NCBI GenBank assembly: GCA_963971425.1
Contig: OZ020526.1
Span: 6,103,976-6,167,975, forward strand
DNA from: Bryoerythrophyllum caledonicum
Lineage: Eukaryota; Streptophyta; Bryopsida; Pottiales; Pottiaceae
Length of the DNA: 64,000 nucleotides
Direction: 5' to 3'
In this document: one piece after another, positions 35,540-47,699 of the stretch
Layout of the letters: every line of letters starts with the position of its first letter
How positions within the stretch are numbered: position 1 is the stretch's first letter
The notes under the pieces: model-generated
What the model was told of the DNA's origin: nothing
Database searches by the model: none
Seen by the model: the letters and a program-made list of their open reading frames with translations, nothing else
Made by a program: the position numbers and the translations under genes

Positions 35540-36204
35540 GACGCCGCAGGCACAGCTCGGATGTTGGCCGTGGCAACTGATTTTGGTGTTGTACCGCCAA
35601 CGTTGGCTGCTCCGATAGGTGGCACTTAGGCATCGTCATCGCCGCCGGAGTAAGCTGGTTCATCGTCAGCTCCGTCGCAGTTGCCTGCTTCAACGCCGCT
35701 ACGTCGACGCGGCTCTCTTAGTCGACTCGACTCCAATACACCAGGACTCTCAGCTAAGTCAGCATCGCCGGCTCCAACGCGGCTACCATAACCACCACCA
35801 TTGCCTGTTCGAGGGCGGCTCTCACAACCGACACCATCGTCTGCACTGGCGCAACTCCCAGCAATGCCGCCATCGCGTGCTCCAGTATCACCAACACCGC
35901 CAACGCCAACTTCGCCCACTCCAAAATATCCATCTTCAGATCTCGTGCCTACAGCGCTTGCACCAGGTGCTTTGGTAGATCGAGCACCTACTGACGTTAT
36001 GCTTGCAACGCCTTCTTTGGGCGCTTCCACCGCGCCGCGCCTCCACGTACCGCCTTCAAGTGACCACAAATCGCCGAAAAGCGCTCTCTCTATCACTGAT
36101 GGAATCGATGAGTTAGATAGATCTCTTTCAGATGCAGCAACACCGCCCTCAATGCCGACATCACCACCTCTACTAACATTCTCCATGATAGAATTCGACG
36201 CCAT
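35540..36204 (-). pseudogene. Putative first exon of the hAT-like locus
   Basis: A 192-codon minus-strand frame from an ATG at 36204 is GC-rich and Gly/Ala/Ser/Asp-rich, with low-complexity stretches such as GVGEVGVGGVGDTGARDGG. It has no recognisable domain. A reading frame continues past the stop at 35626 to about 35540. Its strand and its position upstream of the 90-bp repeat intron suggest a 5' exon of the hAT-like gene, but it could be an unrelated disordered protein. The plus-strand frame 35801-36397 is likely its shadow. Confidence 0.35.
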
Positions 36205-36580
36205 CCACCTACAGGAGCGTCACAAACATAGTCGTAGCAAAAGTGAGATGCTCTCTTGCAAGCACACACACCTCAAACACAACAGATCTACAATGCGCAC
36301 AACCTCCACCTCTAAATATGATATCAAAGCTCCAGGTGTCCGCCATCTCCACCTCACTCCACCTCCATCCTCCCAGAACATCAGAACCTTTTGCTAGCGA
36401 TACGCTATAATCTTCACTAACTGCAACATCCCGCTAGAGATCTCCCCAAAAACTGCTATTTGCACCTTAAACTCTCAAATTCAAGGCATTGGGCGGCCCA
36501 TCAAGGTGTCTGAAGGTGGGAAAGAATGAAAGAATTTGAAAACCCTAGGCGAATGCAGCCTATCAAACTTCGCAGGGATG

Positions 36581-36585
36581 TCAGG
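36581..36585. repeat. Target-site duplication of element C, left copy
   Basis: TCAGG precedes the terminus at 36586. The right copy at 39064-39068 is TCAAG, with one mismatch. Confidence 0.65.
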
Positions 36586-39063
36586 TGTAAGCCGAATAAA
36601 TCCCCCTGGTGGGAAGCTTATCTTGAACACAAGATCCTACTAAGGGATTCAGCCCTTGTACAACGAACAATCAAGACCATACATGCATACCTCACATTAG
36701 GGTGCAGCGGTTCATGATGTGTTTAATGTAGCATTTTGGTTATCTTAAGTGAATTTAGGGATGAGTTCTGACTTTATCCTATGGCCGGACTTTGAACGTA
36801 CCTAATTTTTTCCTTATGGCTCCATTTTCAATGTTTTTGGCTTAATAGGGGTCAACACGTCCTTGTTAACTTGATTAGACCACTTAAGGCCAAGTCCAGA
36901 CCAAGACACGACCCCCACAGCAGTCGACAGCAGACAGACCCCTTTGAAAATTCGAGAACTTCGTTCACTCTTAACTCTTTGTTAGTAACTCCAAATTCAA
37001 CATTTTTTTTTTCTGTCCTTGCTAGTTTTTTGTGCTTAACACAATGGAACCACCCAATCAATCAACCGACTTAGACAAAGACTCACAGGCATGCGACCAA
37101 CAGTACAATTATTCACCACATACACTCACATGGATCATGCACTTGACTCACAACCCATACAATCATATGCACACATCAATACATGTACTCATACATGAAT
37201 TTGTTTCTCATGGACAAACTGTCATGCAAGCACCTTCACCAGTTCATTAATCTTTTCTTTTCTTTCTTTATTTTGAAAACAATTTTAGGTTCTGGGAACC
37301 CTAATTCTATCCAATTTTCTGCAGCGCTTCCGCACGGTTTTCCTTAGATTGTAAATTGAATATTCCCTCCACTAAGGTATGCACAAGTGCAACACATTCA
37401 CACAACAATTAAGGAGATTATTGGTCGGGGAAGAGAAGCTCCCTGATCCGGAATTGTAATTCACTCTCTGCCCTTCATTCTTAGTCTGGATGCTCGGCTG
37501 TCCTCTTCTTCGTGATCTTGATCCTCTTCCTTGGCTTTGTGATCTGGTCCTCTTCCTCGCCTTTGTGAGCTGATCCTCTTCTTCGTGATCTTGATTCTCT
37601 TCCTCGCCTTCGTGAGTTGGTCTTCGCCTTCGTGAGCTAGTCCTCTTCCTCGCTTTCGTGAGCTGATCCTCTTCCTCGCCTTCGTGAGTTGGTCCTCTTC
37701 TTCGTGATCTTGATTCTCTTCCTCGCCTTCGTGAGTTGGTCCTCTTCCTCGCCCTCGTGAGTTGATCCTCTTCCTCGCCTTTGTGAGTTGGTCCTCTTCT
37801 TCGTGATCTTAATTCTCTTCCTCGCCTTCGTGAATTGGTCCTCGTCTTCGTGAGTTAATCCTCTTCCTCGCCTTCATGAGTTGGTCCTCTTCCTCGCCTT
37901 CGTGAGTTGATCCTCTTCCTCGCCTTCGTGAACTGATCCTCTTCTTCCTGATCCTAGTCCTCTTCCTCGCCTTCGTGAGCTGATCCTCTTCCTCGCCTTC
38001 GTGAGTTGGTCCTCTTCTTCATGATCTTGATTCTCTTCCTCGCCTTCGTGAGCTGGTCCTCGCCTTCATGAGCTGATCCTCTTCCTCGCCTTTGTGAGCT
38101 GCTCCTCTTCCTCGTCTTCCTGATCTTGATTCTCTTCTTCGTCTTCGTGAGCTGGTCCTCGCCTTCGTGAGCTAAACCTAATCACTCTCCTCTCTCGCAA
38201 GGGCTTTCGGCTCTCTCTCTCCGTCTCCTAGTTTCAGTCTGTCATTCCCTAGTCTCTCTCGAATGAGCGCCCTCGTGGGGTAACCCCCCAGGCAACTTGC
38301 TCCCTTGCGTTCCCTTTTTTCATTCCTCTCATTCGGGCACGCTTAAGCTGCCACTTTGGCTGCCACCATTAATAGCCACACTAAAAAAATTGTAACTAAA
38401 AAGATAAACAATTCCTAGCCACCCTTGCAACAACAAGGGAGGTGCCTCCACTAACCTAGGAATACTTCGACTAATAATTTTAACCCCATGTCACATGATG
38501 AGCACATGGTCAACAAATAATTGAGGCCCTTTAACTAATTCAAGGGTTCTAATTCTACCTAACCTTGAACCACCTTGTATGTAACTACTTTTAATTAACT
38601 AGTGATTGGTGGAGGCTTTTGCCTCGAGCCTTTTTAGCCTTTCTTAATCAATTTTTAATAGGCTTTTAAGCCTCATTCTTTTTCCTTTTGCCTCACCCTA
38701 ATTCTTCGTTTTCCTTCTCATCTCACCCCTTTTAATTGTGTTTAAAACACTAGGGCTACTTGTGGTCTCCAAATTGGTAGGAGGTCATTCTTTCTTCCAT
38801 TCTTTTTTTTTTTATCCTTCCCATTGTTTTTATTTTTAACCTTTATTTTTTCCACTCTATTTATTTTTTGGTTAATCATATAAAAATCTTGATTTCCATA
38901 ATATGGGTTCTAAATTGAGAATTGGTCGGCTGAAAGGCCAATTGGCCATTCTAGCAAAAAATCATGAGTTAATTCAATAGTTTAACCCAATTCACTACTT
39001 CCTAACATCAATGTCTGAGTTTTTTTACCCTTTCGTCATCGTGAGCCGATTTTGGGGCTCACA
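36586..39063 (+). mobile_element. Element C: LTR-like element (2.48 kb) with internal minisatellite
   Basis: The ends are TGTAAGCC (one change from TGTGAGCC) and GGCTCACA (39056-39063), flanked by TCAGG and TCAAG. The left arm matches element B, for example GCTTATCTTGAACACAAGAT, GACAGCAGACAGA and TTTTTTGTGCTTAACA. The right arm matches B and inverted A, ending in a GTGAGCCGATTTTGGGGCTCAC palindrome-like terminus. Mutated termini and target duplication suggest it is older than A and B. It lies upstream of the putative first exon of the hAT-like locus. A third kind of minisatellite occupies 37495-38175. Confidence 0.78.
37495..38175. repeat. Minisatellite of element C, about 26-bp unit
   Basis: Irregular units of about 26 bp read CTCTTCCTCGCCTTCGTGAG followed by TTGGTC or CTGATC. 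They are mixed with units containing CTTCGTGATCTTGATTCTC. They share CTTCGTGA and the CCTCTTC tract with the arrays of A and B but form a distinct family, and they sit at the homologous place in the element. Confidence 0.88.
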
Positions 39064-39068
39064 TCAAG

Positions 39069-41526
39069 GGAGGAGGAAGTGGCGGCATCTAGACGCACTG
39101 GCGACAACATGCCCTCAACGGCAAGCGCAACAAGCGATGAATGCCTGGGAGTGGCGCTTCCTGTGGCTAATTTTAACAAAAGCCATGTCAGAAAAGGCTA
39201 CACAAGGCATGCTACAATAGCAGGTTGGCTTGCATGTACTATGTGCGCATGGCAATAAGGAGTATGCTCCTTGACTTTTTTGGCACGGTGCAGCCCTACC
39301 CCGTCGCCAAGTTGCTATCCTCCAACCTCGCCACATCGAATTCTGGCCGTTTTTCTTTTATTTTTTGACTTTTGAACAAAGGATTTATAGCAGCCAAGTT
39401 TTCATCATAGCATTTTGGCCCATTTTAGCCAGATTGTTTTGGGCTGGTTGGAAGCTAACTGGAACAACAATGTACCTGAGGTACAATGGAACTAATGGGG
39501 CGGCAATGTGTGTTTTCATGGTTTTTTTTAAAGAATTTATAGTACATTTAGAGATTTGAACGTTGTTTTTGTTGTAATTAACAGTCTCAGAAAGCATAAT
39601 CAAACATTACTTGAAAGAGCCTGCAATGAAAATGGCCTTGGAAAGTGAGAGCTTTCGTCCATCCCTACTCTACGTATTTTTAAGGTCAATTGTGTAGAAA
39701 ATTCTAAAATTTTCTTTGATAGTTAGCATTGTACATTTATTTGAGTCTTTGATGTGTTTTTTATTTCAATTCATCATAACAGAGCTCATAAATGGTCTCA
39801 TATATTGGAAATATTCTCGAATATCATCCGAATGATTTGAAAGCTCTGTCAAGGGTCTCTCCGCTTCGTAGTGTGATAACATAGATTGATTTGTTACTAG
39901 TCTACGGGGTTTGGGACGTACGGTGATGCACCACATTCATCGGTGGATGATTTTTATCCACTTAGGGTTGTGTGTGTATGTATATATTGCCACAAACATC
40001 CTTGGTTTGACATCTTTGTCAAGCCAAGCTTTGTGAGTGAATTAGAGAGTGTTTAGTGATTACCTTTGCTTGTAAGTAATTGTTTATCAGTAGTAAAGGC
40101 TCGGCATTCTCTTATACTACTTGCACTCGTTAATACTCACTTTGTGGGATGCGAGACGCTTGACTACCCTAGTAGTTCACTACTTATTCCTTGGGGATGT
40201 GATACGTATACTTGTTTTAGTATATGTTTTTTGCATATTTGATGTTGGTCAGGACTCTCGATCATTTCTGGTTATCGATCTTTCTTTACATGACAGCTCT
40301 TTACGAAGTTGAAAACGTGTCATTTTGAGGTTCTTTCAACTTCATGGCTTTGCTATGCAGAAAATGAGCCTGGAACCGTGCTCAAAGTGCATTTTTTCCA
40401 ATCATGGGAGCCCTACCATGACCACAATGGTACGTTTCCACAATCTAAGTATTATTTGTGATCAACGACGGTTTCTTTAGGTTTGACTAGTTGTGATTCG
40501 TAAGGGCTGCTTATTGGTAAGATTGAATCATGATCCTTGATATTTGAATCCTCACTTGAAGTTCTCTCAATGTATAGATCAAGTTTGGCAGGGGCATCGA
40601 GACTAGGTCCAACAAGTCAAGACTATTGCATGAACAAAGTACTATAGCTGATTGATCCCTTTTTGCTAGACAACTCAATATTATGTGTGCTATGACTTTT
40701 TGGCTATATGCTTCGTTAATGAGGTTTCACTTGCATGAAGAAAGAATAGAGGAACAAAAGAAGCAATCGTGTTGAATGTGCTAAATGTAAGTCTCAAGAA
40801 TGGTTGATTATTAGAGAAATTTTATGTGTGAATGATGAAACTATAAATGTGGACTTCATTACCACCATATTCAGTGATTTTTAGCTTCTTTTTGAGTAAT
40901 TTATGAATGTGTACCAACGTGATGAGATGCATTGACATGCAATTTCAATCGGGTCTATTTTGTGAGTCACGTGGTTACAAACTTGCATTTGAATTTTGCA
41001 TATACATATGTTTACTTAACTGGAAGTTACCTACACCCTGCAAAGGTCACCGGGGACTGCCCTTACTCCGTCGATATTATATTGAAAATATTACATACAA
41101 TTTTCACATAATTTTTCTACAATATGAGCTAGAGAGGGATTGTGTCAATATTGTGATACGGTCTACTATACAATAAAAGTACATATCATCCATACAAAAC
41201 CTACAAGGGTACGTTGATTTCATGTCGTGTTCATACTGAACCAATGGCTGGAGATTTTCCTGATGGGTCATTTTCCAAAGACTCCATTTCAATCCAGATA
41301 ATCCACCTTTTACTTTACTTTCACATTAAGTTATTCATTCGTGCTTTCCATTTCCACGACCAATTGCACGTAGAATCCAAACAAACCGCACGCCAGTTCC
41401 ACTCAGAACAGTCCTCCGCCAACCCGCAACCAAAACCTGAAAAGATCATCTCCAAAAACACACACGCACATCTCACAATTGAATCACAGGACCTTCATTT
41501 CACCTCAAATTTCACGGATTCCGGCC
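39069..41526. other. Intergenic region upstream of ATG101
   Basis: No gene is recognisable. Short open frames on both strands around 39.0-39.6 and 40.1-41.2 kb lack splice structure or known motifs. The stretch at about 39960-40200 has the look of retroelement non-coding sequence, but no matching termini were found. The 5' leader of ATG101 probably occupies part of 41220-41526; no promoter element can be assigned with confidence. Confidence 0.4.
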
Positions 41527-43825
41527 ATGAATTGCGAAGTCTTCTACCTCAAGGAACTTGTAAGTCAGCAATTTCCCAAGTTTTTACCTCAAGGAACTTC
41601 TATGTTAGCAATTTCGCAAGTTTTTTCCGTTTGTTAGTAGCTCGTGGCGATGGTTTGCTCACGTGAGTTGTGTGATGATTTGCAGGAAGTGCAGCACGTT
41701 CAGATCCGAGACGTCTTAAGATGTACGCTTTCGTTGATTTCGGAGGGTTCGGGGGAAGCGGATTGTTGTGGGTTTTGGATGAGGAGGTTGAAATTTGGAA
41801 TTTTAGGGTTTTAGGCTGAATCTTTGTGGGTGTTGGTTAATTTTCGAGGCTTTTGTGCAGGTATCCTTCACACGATAATGTTCAACAGAGCGCTGGGATT
41901 GGTGCGGCCTCGCGATGTTGATTCGGAGCTTTTCGAGATCACTTATGTACGTACCTCTCTGGTTTAGGGTTTGGAACTTCGTCATGTGATTTATGATAGC
42001 TTTTGGATGCATGAGTTGTTCCTCCAGATTGTTCTTGCGAATTGGAATTTGTTAGTGAGGCGTGTACTATTCCATGTGTAATATGCTATTAAGTTTATCG
42101 AATTGAGTTATTTGTAAAGTCATCCAAAGTTTCATTAGACACTCCCTCTTTGAATTTATAGTACTACTCTTTCCTCAGTCTTAATAGCGATTGAATCGAT
42201 GGAAGGAGAAGTAGCTGTCTTTTTCTTCTTTGAGGTGATTATAGATTATATGAGAGCTAGTTAGGGCTGAACTAAAAATGAGAAAAGAGTTCAAAACATG
42301 TATGAAGAGTAAGACGAAAGTACCATGAGTTTTGAAGTGTGGAACTTGAAATTGAAATTTAAAATATTCTAATGCTGATGTTTGGTCACCAGGTACAATG
42401 TGGGGACTCAGCAACAGAGAAGAAGATTGAGGAGAAAATTGACCATTTCTTGTCATGGGTGGAGAAGTATCCAAACAAGAAGTCCCGGGTACTTGGTCGT
42501 TCTTTTCCCCCTTTTTCTTTTGTTTCTTTCATCAAAGATTTGAAGCTAACTTTGGTGTGATGACAGGTGTGTCTTTCATTTTATGAAACAAGGAACAAGC
42601 ACATGGCCTGGTTCAGCAAAGTAGAGCGGTTGTATTGGGAGCAATGGTGCATTCAGCTTCATGTTGTGCCTCCTCCACCTCTCAAGTCCAGAAAAATCTT
42701 TGATAGTGCTCAGTTAGGAGATACTGGAGGTGAGTTTGTTTGTGTTTTTTTCTTCCCCCTTTTTTTTTTTCCGTGTCTTTTTTCTTTTCCTTTTCCCCCT
42801 TTTTTCCTTCTGAAACTCTGGGTCTTGCTTTCTCTGAAACTCTGGCCCTACTGTTTTGTCGCCTCTTTTCAATAATATTTGGAATACTAGATGGAATTCT
42901 ATCCAGTTCTAAGGATATGTTTCCCTCTTACCATAGTTAAACAACAGGTTCATGTGAGTAGAGTTGAATGTTTATTTGAAGTGCAATAATTGTTGGAATA
43001 TGTGCAAGACTCATCCTCGTCCTTGTTTCATGAAACTCATAAGTTGCTCTTTCATAACTCCCTGTTCTTTCTTTGCTATTCTGTCCGCTCCATCAAATAG
43101 TGTCACAGATTCCTCCATTGAGAAGATGGTATACAATTAAAAAAAACTCCACATATTTCAGTATGCGTTACTTGGATTGCCCTGATACTTTCTGCTGAAC
43201 AGTTAGACTGAATAGTGGACATGATATAGGATTTACCAATTTGAGTGCTGCCTTGTGTTTATTGTACAGAAATGGAACAGGAAAGGCGTCGTTTGGCACT
43301 TGAGGCTGCCTTGAAAGAAGTCATCACCCAAGTCCTGTTGATTGTAAATGAGAAGAAGGACCACATTCCTCCAGTTCTGCAACCAGATGTTGTCGTCTCA
43401 TTCCCGTTTGAGATCTCTATTCCCAGGTACGAACCTCTTGTGGTGTGGCATGTTGCTCATTTTAACTCACATTTCTTCGAATAAGAAGACGTTCTTGTTT
43501 CAAATAGAGCATTAACCCCTAAATAACAATGAAATGATCTTTCAAACAAAAATAGAAATTTTTAGGTGTATCCAAAGTACCTTTACGTACCTTACATTGT
43601 AGGATAACTTTTTTCTTTCCTTCCCATTTTTCATTCAGTCCTTTTCCGGTGGTTCATTTGAGGTTAAATTGAGCTACATCGCTGTCACTTAAATGTACTT
43701 TCTAAGTGGTCTGATATTTTCTGCTTTTATTATTTATTTATTTTTGCAGCTCCTCAGACTCGTCATTTGGAATGGACGTGTTCAAGCGGCTTTTGCAAAC
43801 TGGGCCTCCCACGATGTTGAATTAA
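41527..43825 (+). CDS. ATG101: Autophagy-related protein 101 (ATG101)
   Basis: ATG101 is a HORMA-domain subunit of the ATG1/ATG13 kinase complex that starts autophagosome formation in the cytosol. The CDS has seven exons with GT-AG introns: 41527-41559, 41686-41722, 41861-41946, 42393-42488, 42567-42729, 43270-43426 and 43750-43825. It totals 648 bases, a 215-aa protein, the same length as the Arabidopsis protein as I recall it. It starts MNCEVFYLKEL and contains LHTIMFNRALGLVRPRD, SELFEITYVQCGD, VERLYWEQWCIQL, VNEKKDHIPP and FPFEISIPSSSDSSFGMD, all hallmarks of plant ATG101. Exon phases join cleanly. The first two exons are very short and would be missed by a simple ORF scan that begins at the internal MFNRALG. 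The gene appears intact. Confidence 0.95.
41546..41625 (+). repeat. 40-bp tandem duplication spanning the first ATG101 donor site
   Basis: Bases 41546-41585 (end of exon 1, its GTAAGT donor and the start of intron 1) are repeated at 41586-41625 with four mismatches. In the second copy the donor reads CTATGT, so only the first copy can be spliced as GT-AG. Confidence 0.85.
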
Positions 43826-44659
43826 CCTGTAAATTTACTCTTCTAATTCTTGTGTACAAAGACATAGAAAAAAAAACCGAAGGCCTCTACGGAAAGGTGC
43901 CCTACTTTTCTTTCATTTTTTAGTAGTAGTTTTGGAAGCGTTCTCACGCATATTGTACATGAGTGATATTTACAGGATACTTGTGTAATACATGAATATC
44001 CCATGTCTGTGAACTGCCATATTTTGCTTTATTTTGAGGAAAGAAGTCTACACTTTGGGAGAGTTTTTTCTATGGGTTGAAAGAAGGGATTGTGACATGA
44101 TAGCATTCAGAAACTCCACTTTTTCAAGTAGGTTTTTTCGATTGATCTTGTTTTTGGGGTGAAAAAATACCATAATACTCTAGATCTAGTGCTACGGTGG
44201 CCTTTTTTTCTTTAAGGAATCCTTGAGGAGGATTTTTATATGAGTTTAGAACTTCCTTAAGATCTCTTTTTAATATATTTAGTTGAAGTGGTGGCATGCA
44301 ATCTTCTTTCTTGTAATGCTTCTCCTTATAATGAACTACATCAAATTCTCTACATAGTCCTTTTTATTGATCCAAATTACAATGCATACTCCATAAATTT
44401 CATTGTGAGATGCAAATTCTTAGAAGCCAACATCACTTTTCATGTATCATCATGAATTTTCTTCCCACATAACATATATGTTTCAATATTATCATAAAGA
44501 TGAATTCATGTACACTGATCATTATTTTATACACAAACATTCTGATGAAATCGTGTACATTGATACGAATTCTGTACTTTTCACTTTATCATAAAATCTT
44601 CAAGCATTCTTAAGAATATGTTTTCCCTTGTACTCCATGAAATTTTGGCACGTGGATGA

Positions 44660-44781
44660 GATCATGCTTGCTCTTGAATGTATGTCATGGACCATGAAAT
44701 GACGATATCTCTGGGCCAGAGATCATGCTTGCTCTTGAATGTGTGTCATGGACCATGAAATGACGATATCTCTGGGCCAAT
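44660..44781. repeat. 61-bp tandem duplication
   Basis: Two adjacent 61-bp copies (44660-44720 and 44721-44781) contain CATGCTTGCTCTTGAATG and GGACCATGAAATGACGATAT. They differ at about one or two positions, indicating a recent event. Confidence 0.85.
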
Positions 44782-45399
44782 TTCCGTGTGACATAAGTCC
44801 TTGTGCATGAAATGTGTCAAGCTTATGTCATGCCCACACCGAGAGAAATTTCTTTACTTGTGTTATGACCAAAAAAAGTGAATGTGGAGACTTTTGACCA
44901 TCCTAGTCAAAACAAATTTCATTTAACTTAGTCTCGTGAGTTTTTGCCTCTTTTCTCCATTTTAATTATTAAAGTAAGCCCTAACTAGCTTTAAATTCCT
45001 ACAATCAGAGGAAAGAGGTGGCTAAGATTCATGGTAGAACATAACATCAAGGTTATCAAATACATGTACTTGGACATTTGAATACATGAACCCATTTCTT
45101 TTGTAGAAAATGAATGTTATGCATGTATTTGCATGTAACATTTCTAGTCTATAAATTGCCCATGTTTTTGTGTAAGTGTTTTTATTTAAAAGGAATCTAT
45201 GTAAAAATTCTAGAGAATGTCGCTTTTAAAAAATAATTAGTGACGACATTACAAAGTTTTGATGTCACTACACTGAATATGATATTTAATGTGTCCACAC
45301 TATATGATTTGGAAGTGCTATGTTTTTTTACTTTTGATGAAGATTTTTACCAAGAGCATAACTATCAAAGGTAGTCAAAGTGCGGAATGGTTATAAATG

Positions 45400-45860
45400 T
45401 AGTTGGTAAAGATATTCATTAAGAATAAAATTTGATTACTTTTTTAAATTAAATAGTGCAGATACACTAAACGCCATATTTAGAGTAGCCTTCATGATAA
45501 ACCAACCTATATTGCAAGAAAATATTAGAGAAAAAAAATTCTTTGAATTTTTAGTGAATTCAATACTGTACAAATTTTTCTAACATGATGTCCCTCTTTA
45601 ACGCCTAAAATTCCTTGAATATTTTTCACGACAATTGCTTCAAAGATGATCATTGTAGTGCAGAGAATGAAAAAGAAAAAGAAAGTCATTATTCCCATCT
45701 CCAACCACAAGTTCTCAATCCATACTTACAAATATACATGGTCACATATTTTCATAATTTTTGACGAGACAAACTGAGAGAACATGGTGTCTGAAGTGAA
45801 GAAGAAGGTTCTCTTCTTATCTGCATTTACAAGATTAGCAATCTTTGACCTTACTTGGAA
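45400..45860 (+). repeat. Dispersed repeat, copy 1
   Basis: This is a diverged but collinear match to 53565-54035, including GGTAAAGATATTCAT against GGTAAAAATATTCAT, ATTTTCATAATTTTTGAC against ATTTCATAAACTTTGAC, and a TGTCTGAAGTGAAGAA against TTGTTTGAAGTAGAGAA block. No coding frame is visible, and the termini are not defined. Confidence 0.55.
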
Positions 45861-47699
45861 TTGAATTTTTGCATTTACAAAAGTTCTAAATTTTGATATC
45901 AAAATTCAGAGGAGTGACGAATTTTCAAATCACCAAACCACATTTCGATTTTCAATAAAATTATCCTATGTGAGTTGAAAATTCAAACTCATAAAAAAAG
46001 TCTCATGCTTCTAAATGGATTGAAAAAAATTCAAAAAATGATAAACTTCTAGAATCTCTAGTTTTTATGAGGAAATGAGATTTGTTTTTCAAATCTTGCC
46101 TGAAAATGGTAAAAACGTGGACTTGTTTTGGAGTGAAAGTTTTGTATAATGGAAGGTTCTATGATTTTTAAATAACCTTTTTTTAACAATCTCAGATAGA
46201 ATAATGTCAATTACTAAGTGTATCAAAAATTCCATTTTTAATAAAGAGTTGCAATAAAAAGAAGTATTTGAATTTGCTTGACATGCTTGGTCTCAACAAA
46301 ATTTCCTTTAATATGTAATAAAAATTTTCCATAGATCCAATGAGAATACTAATTATATTCCTATGTAGCTCTTATCTTCTTGCATCTTTGCACAAAAGTT
46401 CATGTATTGGATATATAAACTGCGATCATGAACACGTGCCCGAGATTTACAAATACTCACCTCGAGAGTTATGGTCCATAGGGGTCAAACGTAGTCCCCA
46501 ACTTGGAAAAATATTTCAAAAATCACAACTCCATGTGGCTCTTGCTAACTTCCTTGATTCAATAATAAATAATTGACCAAATGTCTTCCCTTATCATTAC
46601 AATGATGTAGTTCAAGATATAAGGTAGGCCGCCGTAGTTGTCTCATGGGCATTTATTTAGTGGTGGAATGAAAAGACTCTTAATTCACACCAACCTCCTT
46701 TAGAGACCAAAGTTCTACTTCTTCTTGGCCTACTTAATAACACCTACATCTATACCGTTCCTAGATTTCAAGGAGGAATTGTAGTCTATCACCACATCAC
46801 TTATGAACCCATTGGTCAAAACATAAGTCGTGTAAGGATGACCTACATTTCCTCCCACAAATCTAGGAAAGGTATAGAAATGGGTGAGTGAGCGGTATGG
46901 GACTGATCTACTTTAGCATCAGGATCCAAGTTCCATCCATGTCTGCTTTGTTGTACTATCCACATATCCAGCATTTTATTATTTGTTTTATATTTACAAA
47001 CAAACTCCAGCACCAAATGGGTACATCCGCTATTTAACATGTTCATATGGCAACACTGATGACCTTCAGACCACTGCATGGCCATCGAGAAGAGGCTGGC
47101 CAAGTTCCCAAGAAGGTCAAGAAAAGATTATCAAAGAATACTATAGACCCGGTAAGGTTAAACAACAATAGACGGTCAACTAAACGTACCGGGATGTATG
47201 CAACCATTCCAGACTCTTTCAGCATGGGCCTATTCCAATTTCACGTGCTAAGAAAATTGTATCCCGAGAATGCTACTGATCAGATTTTCATTGCGTTCAA
47301 AACCTTGCCCATTCCCAACAAGTAAATCGTTGGAGTGGGTCCCAACAGATTCACAAAGAATAGTGAGAGATGTAGTACCTTGAAATACCATAAAATAACA
47401 TAAAAAGCATACCTCACCTTGTCCACCCTTCAATAACATTCACCAATCCACAACATATCTTCAAAATCATGATATTAAAAAGACGTAAAAGATTCTGGCT
47501 TAGCTCAAAATTAGTCCAACACTGTAGCATCTTCTCAAAGTGAACATGTAGAATATGACAAGTGAACAATCCATAGAAAATCACGAGACTCATTACGAGT
47601 TAGGCTGATCAAAACTGTGGTTCTCCTGCACTCACAGTCAAAGTGAAGAAGATCGGCAACTCTTTGACAACTAGTATGTTTTAGAAGAGAGAAAAGATT

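Larger units (their letters stand above)
43826..47670. other. AT-rich intergenic region
   Basis: This holds the 3' flank of ATG101 followed by AT-rich sequence. It includes a 61-bp tandem duplication (44660-44781) and a dispersed repeat (45400-45860). A plus-strand open frame at 46340-46576 starts with a signal-peptide-like hydrophobic stretch, and another lies at 47047-47325. Neither resembles a family I know, and no splice structure links them convincingly, so no gene is called. Confidence 0.45.

Noticed and set aside
46340..47325. Secreted-protein-like frames at 46340-46576 and 47047-47325
   Set aside because: One begins with a hydrophobic stretch, but no family is recognised and the pieces do not link into a gene with consistent splice sites.
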